From the NCBI GenBank assembly GCA_041920215.1, contig JAYRSJ010000023.1, positions 9,344 through 73,343 on the forward strand: a stretch of 64,000 bases of DNA, written 5' to 3'. Shown here piece after piece: positions 50,983 through 58,823 of this stretch (within the stretch, counting starts at the first letter, position 1; the number at the start of each line of letters is the position of its first letter). The position numbers were made by a program, and so were the translations under genes. The DNA comes from JAYRSJ01 sp041920215. Its GTDB lineage: Bacteria; Pseudomonadota; Gammaproteobacteria; Burkholderiales; Burkholderiaceae_C. Under the pieces are notes generated by a model that was given only the letters and a program-made list of their open reading frames with translations, ran no database searches and was not told the origin of the DNA.

Positions 50983-52472
50983 GGCTGTGCCTTGGTCTGG
51001 GGCTCGGCCGGCTGGGCGGGCCGGATGGGCAGGAAGGACTGGGGGCGCGGGATGCGGGTGGCGCAGCTGGCGTCCAGCTTCAGGGCCTCGCTGTCCTGCT
51101 TGGCGCTGATGAAGCGGTTCAGCAGCTCGTTCATGCAGCCGACCGGCAGCACGCCGTGGCCGGCCTCGGGCACGACGATGTGCAGGGCCTGGGCGCCCAG
51201 GGCGCGGGCGGCGCGTTCGCCGTGGCGCGGCGGGGTCACCGGGTCGGCGCCGCCGCTGAGCACCAGCACCGGGCTTCGGGCCGGCGGCAGGGTGTAGAAG
51301 GCCTCGGGCAGCTCGCCGCGCGGCCAGTCGCGGCAGACCGCGGTGTAGAGATCGGCGTCGCTGCGGCCGAAATCAGCGCCCGGCGCGTCGGTGCTGCGCG
51401 CCAGCCGCGGCAGGTCCTCGGCGCAGATCACCGAGAAATGCATGCCCATGGCCAGGCGCAGGGCCTTGCCGCTGCCCAGCGCCCCCGACAGGCCCGAGAT
51501 CGCCTCGAAGCGACCCTGGGCGGCGGCGCTGATGGCGGCCGGCAGCGCCGCGGCGAAGGCCGGCACATACATCGGGGCGCGCACCGCGCGCAGCAGCAGC
51601 TCGCGCGTCATCACCAGGGACTCCAGCTCGCCGCTGAGCGGGTGGGCGATGCTGACCTGGCGCGGCAGGCTCTGCAGCAGGGCTGCCCAGTCCTGGCGCA
51701 GCCGCGGGAAGCGCGCCTGGCAGGCGGCCTCGGTCTCGCAATGCTTGAACACCGCCTCCAGCGCGGCCTGGCCGTCGGTCGAGAAGCTGGCCGGCAGCAC
51801 CATATCGGGCGGCGCCACGCCGTCGATCACCGTGCGCCGCACCTTGTCGGGGAACTGGCGCTGGTACTCCAGCGCGGCCCGCGTGCCGTAGGAGGCGCCG
51901 ACCAGATTCCACTGCGGCGCCCCCAGCGCCTCGCGCACCGCCTCGAAGTCCTGCATCGCGATCGGCGTGGTGTAGAAGCGCAGATCGCCATGCGGCAGCT
52001 TCTGCAGCTGCTCGCGGCAATCGGCCAGGCGCTGCAGCATGGCCTTGGGGTCCAGCTGCTGGGCCACCGGCAGCTTGCTGTCGTCCGCGCATTGCAGCGG
52101 GGCCGAGCGGCCGGTGCCGCGCTGGTCGATGAAGACCAGATCACGCCGGTTGTTGAGCCGGGCCAGGCGCGGCAGCACCCGCGGCGCCACCGCGATCGCG
52201 CTCTGGCCGGGGCCGCCGGCCAGCATCAGCACCGGGTCGGGCTGCTTGTTGCGGGCCATGGCCGGCACCACCAGATAGTGCACCTCGATCTGCGGCCCCT
52301 GCGGCCGGGCCGGGTCCAGCGGCCGCTTGACCACACCGCATTGCAGCTCGGTGGGCACGCCCTCGACGCGGCAGGCCTGGGTTGCTGTGCCGGTCGCCGC
52401 CTGGCTGTTGAAACTGAGGCCCGCAGCCAGGGCCAGCAGGCCCGGGCTGAGGGCATGACGCAGACTGCGCAT
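50979..52472 (-). CDS. Secreted alpha/beta hydrolase, TAP/proline iminopeptidase-like
   Basis: The 497-residue product has a signal peptide ending near residue 26 (LLALAAGLSFNSQAA). It contains LMLAGGPGQSA (oxyanion region), FIDQRGTGRSAPLQC, the nucleophile elbow GASYGTRAALEY, SGGADPVTPPRHGE with the acid, and PEAGHGVLP with the catalytic His. These are features of SlpE/TAP-like peptidases that release N-terminal residues. Its stop overlaps the NatA start, so it is co-transcribed with the exporter. Confidence 0.9.
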   Translation of the reverse strand: MRSLRHALSPGLLALAAGLSFNSQAATGTATQACRVEGVPTELQCGVVKRPLDPARPQGPQIEVHYLVVPAMARNKQPDPVLMLAGGPGQSAIAVAPRVLPRLARLNNRRDLVFIDQRGTGRSAPLQCADDSKLPVAQQLDPKAMLQRLADCREQLQKLPHGDLRFYTTPIAMQDFEAVREALGAPQWNLVGASYGTRAALEYQRQFPDKVRRTVIDGVAPPDMVLPASFSTDGQAALEAVFKHCETEAACQARFPRLRQDWAALLQSLPRQVSIAHPLSGELESLVMTRELLLRAVRAPMYVPAFAAALPAAISAAAQGRFEAISGLSGALGSGKALRLAMGMHFSVICAEDLPRLARSTDAPGADFGRSDADLYTAVCRDWPRGELPEAFYTLPPARSPVLVLSGGADPVTPPRHGERAARALGAQALHIVVPEAGHGVLPVGCMNELLNRFISAKQDSEALKLDASCATRIPRPQSFLPIRPAQPAEPQTKAQP

Positions 52473-52575
52473 ATCCGTCCTCCTCCATCAAAGTGGGCGG
52501 ATTGTCAGCGTGCGGTCGGGGCCGCGCCCCCGGGCTTGTCCCGAATGGCGGGAGCCGGCGGGCGAGTGGCGGAAA

Positions 52576-53049
52576 TCAGGCGGTGGTTGGCGGCGGCGTG
52601 CCGGCTTCGCGCCGGCCGAACATGCCCCAGCCCTCCATGCTCATCACCTGCTCGTCGTGCTGGTTGAACACGGCCCAGGCCGAGCGCACCAGGCCCAGCT
52701 GGGGTCGGGTCTTGCTGGTCTTGGTCTCCAGCACCGTCATGCGCACCCGCAGCCGGTCGCCGGGCCGCACCGGCCTGAGCCAGCGGAGCTGGTCGATGCC
52801 GGGCGAGCCCTGGCTGCTGGAATCCAGCAGATAGGCGTCGCACATCATGCGCATCACCATCGCGCAGGTATGCCAGCCGCTGACCGAGAGCCCGCCCAGC
52901 ACCGAGGCGGCGGCGGCCTCCTCGTCCAGATGCAGGGGCTGCGGGTCGTAGGCGGCGGCAAAGGCCAGGCCCTCGTCCCGGTCGACCAGGCGGTCGCCGA
53001 ACTCACGCACCTGGCCGACGGCGAAATCCTCAAAGGCAAGCTTGCTCAT
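52576..53049 (-). CDS. MaoC family dehydratase
   Basis: This is a 157-residue hot-dog-fold protein. FAAAYDPQPLHLDEEAA gives the catalytic Asp-x-x-x-x-His pair of R-specific enoyl-CoA hydratases, followed by LGGLSVSGWHTCAMVMRMM and WLRPVRPGDRLRV. It hydrates or dehydrates acyl-CoA thioesters, and the closest general role is in fatty-acid or polyester metabolism. The start at 53049 was preferred over one three codons upstream. It is divergent from the GST gene. Confidence 0.9.
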   Translation of the reverse strand: MSKLAFEDFAVGQVREFGDRLVDRDEGLAFAAAYDPQPLHLDEEAAAASVLGGLSVSGWHTCAMVMRMMCDAYLLDSSSQGSPGIDQLRWLRPVRPGDRLRVRMTVLETKTSKTRPQLGLVRSAWAVFNQHDEQVMSMEGWGMFGRREAGTPPPTTA

Positions 53050-53173
53050 GCGGGCCACTATAGGCAGATCGCGGCCGGCGCGGCGGTCGCCTGGGCGACA
53101 GGCGCGCCAGCGGGGTTTTTCGTTCGCGCGTATCGTGCGGGCCTCGCATCAAGCAAACCAGGAGGTCTTTTTC

Positions 53174-53782
53174 ATGAAGCTCTACTACAGCCCCGGCGCC
53201 TGCTCGCTGTCCCCCCATATCGTGCTGCGCGAGGCCGGCCTGGCCTTCGAGCCGGTGCTGGCCAGCACCAAGACCAAGAAGCTGCAGGACGGCACCGATT
53301 TCTACACCATCAATGCCAAGGGCTCGGTGCCGGTGCTGGAGCTGGACAACGGCGAGCGCCTCACCGAAGGCCCGGCCATCGTCCAGTACCTGGCCGATCT
53401 GGCGCCCGCCAAGCACCTGGCGCCGGCCAACGGCAGCTGGGAGCGGGTGCGCCTGCAGGAATGGCTGAACTTCATCACCAGCGAGCTGCACAAGGGCTTC
53501 ACGCCGCTGTTCACGCCCGGCATGCCGGAAGAGGCCAAGGCGCTGGCGCGCGCCCGGTTGCTCGAGCGCTTCCAGTGGGTCGATGCCCAGCTGGCCGGCC
53601 GCGACTACCTGATGGGCAGCCAGTTCACGGTGGCCGACGCCTATCTGTTCACCGTCAGCAACTGGGGCCAGTATGTGGGCGTGGACGTCGGCGTCTACCC
53701 CAATCTGGTGGCCTACCGCGCCCGCGTGGCGGCTCGTCCGGCGGTGCAGCAGGCGATGCAGGCCGAAGGCCTGATCAAGTGA
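53174..53782 (+). CDS. gstA: Glutathione S-transferase, beta class
   Basis: The protein has 202 residues and begins MKLYYSPGACSLSPHIVL, with the Cys10 that marks beta-class GSTs. It has GSVPVLELDNGERLTEGPAI for glutathione binding and DYLMGSQFTVADAYLF in the C-terminal domain. GGAGGT lies 7 bp before the ATG. It conjugates glutathione to electrophiles or reduces peroxides. A NUDIX gene starts within its stop codon (GTGA). Confidence 0.93.
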   Translation: MKLYYSPGACSLSPHIVLREAGLAFEPVLASTKTKKLQDGTDFYTINAKGSVPVLELDNGERLTEGPAIVQYLADLAPAKHLAPANGSWERVRLQEWLNFITSELHKGFTPLFTPGMPEEAKALARARLLERFQWVDAQLAGRDYLMGSQFTVADAYLFTVSNWGQYVGVDVGVYPNLVAYRARVAARPAVQQAMQAEGLIK

Positions 53783-54348
53783 GGCGGGCGGAGGCGCAGC
53801 GGCAGCTGGCGGCCTATCTGCAGCGCTTTCCCGCCGAGGCCGCCGGCCTCGCCGCGCTGCGCGCCCAGCTGGACGACCTGGCCGCCGACCCCTTCAGCCG
53901 CGCCAATATGCGCGGCCACATCACCACCAGCGCCTTCGTGCTGAGCCCCGACCTGCGCCAGCTGCTGCTGATCAAGCACCGCTTCATCGGCCGCTGGCTG
54001 CAGCCCGGCGGCCATTACGAGGCCGGCGCCACGCTGTGGCAGTCGGCGCTGCGCGAGGTGCTGGAGGAAACCGGTGCCACCGCGCTGTCGGCCCATGCCG
54101 GCTGGGGCCAGGATCTGCCGCTGGATATCGACAGCCATGCCATCGCCGCCAACCCCGCCAAGGGCGAGGGCGCGCACTGGCATCACGACTACGCCTATCT
54201 GGTGATCGCGCCGCCGGCCCATACCCTGCAGGCCCAGCTCGACGAGGTCAGCGGCCTGGCCTGGCGGCCGGTGCAGGACCTGGACCGGCGGGAGCCGCGC
54301 TTCCAGCGCCTGCTCGACAAGCTGGCCGTCCTGCGCTGCGAAGCGTGA
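53779..54348 (+). CDS. NUDIX hydrolase
   Basis: The product is 189 residues from a GTG that overlaps the GST stop. The box is GGHYEAGATLWQSALREVLEETGA: the REVLEETG half is intact, but the Glu of GX5E is Ala, so activity may be altered. The rest (FVLSPDLRQLLLIKHRFIGRWLQPGGH) is normal for the superfamily. Co-translation with GST suggests detoxification of nucleotides or related metabolites, as an inference from position only. Confidence 0.83.
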   Translation: MRRAEAQRQLAAYLQRFPAEAAGLAALRAQLDDLAADPFSRANMRGHITTSAFVLSPDLRQLLLIKHRFIGRWLQPGGHYEAGATLWQSALREVLEETGATALSAHAGWGQDLPLDIDSHAIAANPAKGEGAHWHHDYAYLVIAPPAHTLQAQLDEVSGLAWRPVQDLDRREPRFQRLLDKLAVLRCEA

Positions 54349-54504
54349 ACTTCCGCACGGCCCGGCCCGCCGTGCCGCGCGGCTGGCGCGCAGCGCGCAA
54401 GCCGGCTTGATCTGGCACAGGCGAAAGCGCGCCCCTTGCCGCTCCAATGCAGCCGCGCCAATGAGGGCGTGGCAGTTGGGCAGCGGGGCGGTGAGGCTGA
54501 GGCG

Positions 54505-55251
54505 ATGGGTTCGGAACAGCGGTCGGGGGGCGCCCCTTGCGAGCAATGCGTGCTCAGCCATGCCTGCCCGGAAGGGCAGGCCGCGCCCAGCGCCAGCCGC
54601 CGCCGCGGCGACAGCATCCAGGCGCGCAGCTGCCGGGCCGGCCAGGCCCTGCTGCGCGAGGGCCAGCTGCAGGAGCAGCTGCTCTTCGTCAAGAGCGGCC
54701 TGCTGGCGCTGCGCCAGACCGGGGTGGACGGGGTGGAGCGCGCGGTGGCGGTGCTGGGGCGCGGCGCGGTGCTGGGCGTCAACAGCTTTCACGGCCTGCC
54801 CTCGCTGAGCAGCGCGGTGGCGCTGAGCCCGGTCTCGGTCTGCGAGATTCCGCTGTGGCTGCTGCGCTTTCACGAGCGCAGCGGCAGCGCGATACGCCCG
54901 GCCCTGCTGCGCGCCCAGTACCAGACCCTGCGCACCCTGCTGGCCTGGAGCCAGCTGATGCGCATGCCCAGCCTGAGCCAGCGCATGGCGGCCGCGCTGC
55001 GCCTGATCGCCCAGGGCCAGGCCGGCAGCGCGGTGCAGCTGCCCAGCCAGACCGCGCTGGCCGAGCTGCTGTGCGTCCAGCGCGAAAGCGTCAACCGGAC
55101 CTGGCGCGAGCTGGCCGCCGCCGGCGTGCTGCGGCGCTGCGGCCCCCTGGCGGTGGAGCTGGATCTGGCGCGCCTGGACGGCCTGCTGCGCGGCGTGCGC
55201 CAGCCAGAAAGCGCGGCCCACTGCCCTCCCGAAATTCCCGATGTGAGCTAG
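54505..55251 (+). CDS. FNR-like Crp/Fnr family regulator with iron-sulfur cysteines
   Basis: The protein has 248 residues from the ATG at 54505. Cysteines at 12, 15 and 21 (CEQCVLSHAC, spacing CX2CX5C) and Cys113 in VCEIP match the four [4Fe-4S] ligands of FNR. The cyclic-nucleotide fold is at about 40-150 and the HTH at 190-230, where the recognition helix reads QRESVNRTWREL instead of the E..SR of FNR, so the DNA target may differ. It probably senses oxygen. Its stop is 99 bp before the chemoreceptor gene. Confidence 0.88.
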   Translation: MGSEQRSGGAPCEQCVLSHACPEGQAAPSASRRRGDSIQARSCRAGQALLREGQLQEQLLFVKSGLLALRQTGVDGVERAVAVLGRGAVLGVNSFHGLPSLSSAVALSPVSVCEIPLWLLRFHERSGSAIRPALLRAQYQTLRTLLAWSQLMRMPSLSQRMAAALRLIAQGQAGSAVQLPSQTALAELLCVQRESVNRTWRELAAAGVLRRCGPLAVELDLARLDGLLRGVRQPESAAHCPPEIPDVS

Positions 55252-55350
55252 ATCACAGCCCGCCGGCGGCGCTGCCGGCGGGCCGCCCGGGCGTGCCCAG
55301 AATCGCGGCGTTTCATACGGGCGCAGAGCCCGGGCAAGCCAGGGAGCAGT

Positions 55351-56925
55351 ATGTCGGGTGCCATATCGAACCGTGCATCGGGCCAGCGGCCGGTGACCCA
55401 GCGCGAGCATGCCTATGCGGCAGATGCCACGCTGATGTCCACCACCGATACCCAGAGCCGCATCCAGTACGCCAATGCTGCCTTCGTCGCGGTCAGCGGC
55501 TATGCGGCCGAGGAGCTGCAGGGCGCGGCCCACAGCCTGGTGCGCCATCCGGACATGCCGGCCCAGGCCTTCGCCGATCTGTGGGCCACGCTCAAGCGCG
55601 GCCAGGCCTGGACCGCCCTGGTCAAGAACCGCCGCCAGGACGGCGACCACTACTGGGTGCGCGCCAACGTCTCGCCGGTGCGGCGCGCCGGCCGCATGGC
55701 CGGCTATATCTCGGTGCGCACCCAGCCGGAACGCGCCGAAATCGAGCAGGCCGAGGCCCTGTACCGGCGCTTCCGCGAGGGGCGGGCACGCGGCCTGGCC
55801 TTCTGCCGCGGCCTGGTGGTGCGCAGCGGCTGGCAGGCCTGGCGCAACGGCCTGCGCACGCTCAGCCTGGGCGCCAGCACCGCGCTGGCGCTGGGTCTGC
55901 TGTGGCCGGCCCTGTTGGGCCTGGCCTGGGCCTGCGGCCTGCAGGGCGAAGGGCTGTGGGGCTTTGCGGCCGGCAGCGCCGTGCTGGGCGCCGGCCTGCT
56001 GCTGTGGCTGCGCCAGCATATCGTCAGCCCGCTGGAGCGGGTGGCGCGCCAGGCCGCCGATGTGGCGGCCGGCTGCTTCGATGCCAATGTGCGGCTGGAG
56101 CGGGTCGATGCGCCGGGCATGATCCTGCGTTCGTTGAACCAGGCCGGGCTCAATGTGCGCGCCCTGGTGGCCGATGTGGGCCAGCAGACCACGGGCCTGC
56201 AGACGGTGGCCACCCAGATCGAGGCGGCCAGCGCCGATCTGGGCCAGCGCAGCGAGCAGACCGCCACCCGCCTGGCCGATGCTGCCGCCGCGCTGACCGG
56301 CCTGAGCGCCAGCGTCGAGGCCAATGCCGGCACCGCCGGAGAGGCCCGCGACGGCGCCGCCGCGATGAGTGAGGCCGCCCAGGCGGCCGGCGAGCAGGTG
56401 GGCCAGCTGGCCCGTACGATGGCGCGCATCCACCAGTCCAGCCGGCGCATCACCGACATCATTGGCGTCATCGATGGCATTGCCTTCCAGACCAATCTGC
56501 TGGCGCTCAATGCCGCGGTGGAGGCAGCCCGGGCCGGCGAGCAGGGGCGCGGCTTCGCGGTGGTGGCGGCCGAGGTGCGCGGCCTGGCACAGCGCAGCCA
56601 GCAGGCGGCGCGCGAGATCAAGGGCCTGATCGGCGACAGCACCGCGGCGGTCGAGGCCGGCAATGCGCTGGTGCAGTCCGGCGAGGCGGCGATGGCGCAG
56701 CTGCTGCAACGTGCCCGCGAGCAGGCCCAGCGGGTCAGCCGCATCAGCGCGGCCAACCGCAGCCAGGCCGACGGCCTGGCCCAGGCCCAGGCCGACGTGG
56801 CGGCCCTGGACCAGATGACCCAGCAGAACGCGGCGCTGGCCGAGCAGTCGCTGGCCACGGCCCGCCTGATGCGCAGCCAGGCCGATGCGCTGGCGCGGGC
56901 GGTGGCGGTGTTTGCCCATGGATGA
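55351..56925 (+). CDS. Methyl-accepting chemotaxis protein with N-terminal PAS domain (Aer-like)
   Basis: This 524-residue receptor has a PAS domain at about 15-135 (SRIQYANAAFVAVSGYAAEEL, MPAQAFADLWATLKRGQAWTALVKNRR) like Aer, two close hydrophobic segments near 170-225 and a HAMP-like piece. The signalling domain (265-524) has the hairpin tip IAFQTNLLALNAAVEAARAG. A PAS receptor of this type usually senses redox or oxygen through FAD. It overlaps by 8 bp the gene for a PAS-GGDEF-EAL protein, which links motility with cyclic di-GMP. Confidence 0.93.
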   Translation: MSGAISNRASGQRPVTQREHAYAADATLMSTTDTQSRIQYANAAFVAVSGYAAEELQGAAHSLVRHPDMPAQAFADLWATLKRGQAWTALVKNRRQDGDHYWVRANVSPVRRAGRMAGYISVRTQPERAEIEQAEALYRRFREGRARGLAFCRGLVVRSGWQAWRNGLRTLSLGASTALALGLLWPALLGLAWACGLQGEGLWGFAAGSAVLGAGLLLWLRQHIVSPLERVARQAADVAAGCFDANVRLERVDAPGMILRSLNQAGLNVRALVADVGQQTTGLQTVATQIEAASADLGQRSEQTATRLADAAAALTGLSASVEANAGTAGEARDGAAAMSEAAQAAGEQVGQLARTMARIHQSSRRITDIIGVIDGIAFQTNLLALNAAVEAARAGEQGRGFAVVAAEVRGLAQRSQQAAREIKGLIGDSTAAVEAGNALVQSGEAAMAQLLQRAREQAQRVSRISAANRSQADGLAQAQADVAALDQMTQQNAALAEQSLATARLMRSQADALARAVAVFAHG

Positions 56926-58618
56926 GCTGGTGGCCGAGGCGGGCCTGGACCAGGCCCAGCTGCAGCAGTGGATGGAGCTGCTGCCCGATGGCGTGCTGCT
57001 GGTCGATGCCCGGGGCCGCATCTGCTGGGCCAATGCCGCGCTGCAGGCGCTCAGCGGCCTGGGCGCGGCGCAGCTGCAGGGCCTGGCGGTGGAGCAGCTG
57101 GTGCCGCCCGCGCTGCGCGCCCAGCATGTACGCCAGGTGCAGCAGCTGTTCGCCGCCCCGCGCAGCCGCGCCATGGGCCGCGGCCACAAGCTGGACCTCT
57201 GGCATGCCCAGGGGCGGGCGGTGCCGGTGGACATCGCCTTGCGCCAGATCCGCATCGCCGGCCAGCCCCATATGCTGGCGGTGGTGCGCGACATCAGCGA
57301 GCTGCGCGCGCTGCACCACAAGGCCCAGTACCTGGCGATGCACGACGAGCTGACCGGGCTCTACAGCCGCTACATGCTGGGCGAGCTGCTGAGCCAGGGC
57401 GTGGAGCAGGCCTTGCGCAGCCGCCGACCCATGGCCTTGCTGCTGATCGATCTGGACGATTTCAAGTCGGTCAACGACGGCCATGGCCATGCCGCCGGCG
57501 ATGCGCTGCTGCAGGAGGTGGCGCGGCGCATGCGGGCCGAGCTGCGCGGCAGCGATGTGCTGGCCCGGCTGGGTGGCGACGAGTTCGCGGTGCTGCTGCG
57601 CGAGCAGGACGATGTGCGCGCCACGCTGACGGTGGTCGAGAAGCTGGCCCAGGCGATCGCCCAGCCCTGGCGCCTGGGCCATCACGAGTTCCACCCCGGC
57701 GCCAGCATCGGCGTGGTGTTCGCGCCCCAGGACGGCGCCGATGCCGATCTGCTGCTGCGCCATGCCGATATGGCCATGTACCGGGCCAAGGAGGCGGGGC
57801 GCGGCACCTTCGCGGTCTACGACGCCGCGATGGCCCACCAGATGGAGGAAAAGGCCCGGCTGCAGAGCCGGCTCAAGCGGGCGCTGCAGCACGAGGGCCT
57901 GCGCCTGCACTACCAGCCCCAGCTGTGCGCGCGCAGCGGTCGCATCGTCGGCGCCGAAGCCCTGCTGCGCTGGCATGACGCCGAGCTGGGCGAGGTGGCG
58001 CCGGCGCGCTTCGTGGCGGTGGCCGAGGGCAGCGGCCTGATCCATGGCCTGGGCGACTGGGTACTCAACGCTGCCTGCCGCCAGCTGGCGCAGTGGCGCG
58101 AGGAGGGGCTGGCGCCGCTGCGCCTGGCCGTCAACATCTCGGTGCACCAGCTGCGCCAGCCCGGCTTCGCGGCCCGGCTGGAGGAGCTGCTGGCGCTGTG
58201 GCATGTGCCGCCGGGCCAGCTGGAGCTGGAGATCACCGAGACCGCCGCGCTGACCCACCGCGAGCAGGCTCTGGCCCTGCTGGAGCGCCTGGCCGGCCTG
58301 GGCGTCAGTCTGGCGCTGGACGATTTCGGCATCGGCTACTCCTCGCTGAGCCATCTGCGCCAGATGCCGGTGGCCCGCCTGAAGCTGGACCGCAGCTTTG
58401 TGCAGGGCCTGGGTCGCCAGGATGCTGACGCGGTAGTGACGCGCGCGGTGATCGGCCTGGCCAAGACCCTGGGCAAGGCGGTGGTCGGCGAGGGCGTGGA
58501 GACCGAGGCGCAGCGCGACTTCCTGGCCGCCGAAGGCTGTGACGAGCTGCAGGGCTGGCTGTTCGCGCCGGCCCTGCCCGCCGATGTGCTGGCGGTGATG
58601 CTGCGCGCGCAGGTCTAG
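56918..58618 (+). CDS. PAS-GGDEF-EAL cyclic di-GMP protein
   Basis: The product is 566 residues. A PAS domain (about 10-125; LLPDGVLLVDARGRICWAN) is followed by GGDEF (about 135-300) with RLGGDEF and DLDDFKSVNDG, then EAL (about 315-560) with GAEALLRW, NISVHQLR, ELEITETA and DDFGIGYSSL. Both catalytic signatures are complete, so it may be bifunctional. The ATG is inside the chemoreceptor gene. A long inverted repeat follows the stop. Confidence 0.94.
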   Translation: MDELVAEAGLDQAQLQQWMELLPDGVLLVDARGRICWANAALQALSGLGAAQLQGLAVEQLVPPALRAQHVRQVQQLFAAPRSRAMGRGHKLDLWHAQGRAVPVDIALRQIRIAGQPHMLAVVRDISELRALHHKAQYLAMHDELTGLYSRYMLGELLSQGVEQALRSRRPMALLLIDLDDFKSVNDGHGHAAGDALLQEVARRMRAELRGSDVLARLGGDEFAVLLREQDDVRATLTVVEKLAQAIAQPWRLGHHEFHPGASIGVVFAPQDGADADLLLRHADMAMYRAKEAGRGTFAVYDAAMAHQMEEKARLQSRLKRALQHEGLRLHYQPQLCARSGRIVGAEALLRWHDAELGEVAPARFVAVAEGSGLIHGLGDWVLNAACRQLAQWREEGLAPLRLAVNISVHQLRQPGFAARLEELLALWHVPPGQLELEITETAALTHREQALALLERLAGLGVSLALDDFGIGYSSLSHLRQMPVARLKLDRSFVQGLGRQDADAVVTRAVIGLAKTLGKAVVGEGVETEAQRDFLAAEGCDELQGWLFAPALPADVLAVMLRAQV

Positions 58619-58630
58619 CGGCTGGCGCTG

Positions 58631-58732
58631 GCAGGAGGGTGGGCGGGCCTGAGGCTACGTGCCCCCCGCCTCCGGTCGTTCCTCCCTGCGGCTCCTCCTT
58701 TACCTGCGCATCAGGCCCGCCCACCCTCCTGC
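58631..58732. repeat. 22-bp perfect inverted repeat with 58-bp spacer
   Basis: The left arm (58631-58652, starting GCAGGAGGGTGGGCGG) is the exact reverse complement of the right arm (58711-58732, ending CCACCCTCCTGC). The spacer is pyrimidine-rich. It starts 13 bp after the stop of the GGDEF-EAL gene and could form a very stable hairpin in RNA or serve as a small mobile repeat. No such arms were seen elsewhere in the window. Confidence 0.75.
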
Positions 58733-58771
58733 GCAGAGCTGCGAGATTTGCGTCCTGCTTGAACCGACAAG

Positions 58772-58795
58772 AAAAAAGGGGGCCGCAGCCCCCTT
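58772..58795 (-). terminator. Rho-independent terminator after the S9 peptidase gene
   Basis: The stem AAGGGGGC (58776-58783) and GCCCCCTT (58788-58795) has a 4-base loop and, on the minus strand, a following run of T. It is 29 bp beyond the stop codon at 58824. Confidence 0.85.
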
Positions 58796-58823
58796 CCAGC
58801 ATGTCAGCCGATGGCGCCCATGC

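Noticed and set aside
53713..57321. 1202-codon minus-strand open frame across GST, NUDIX, FNR-like and chemoreceptor genes
   Set aside because: It spans five well-supported genes on the other strand and has no domain; a codon-bias artefact.
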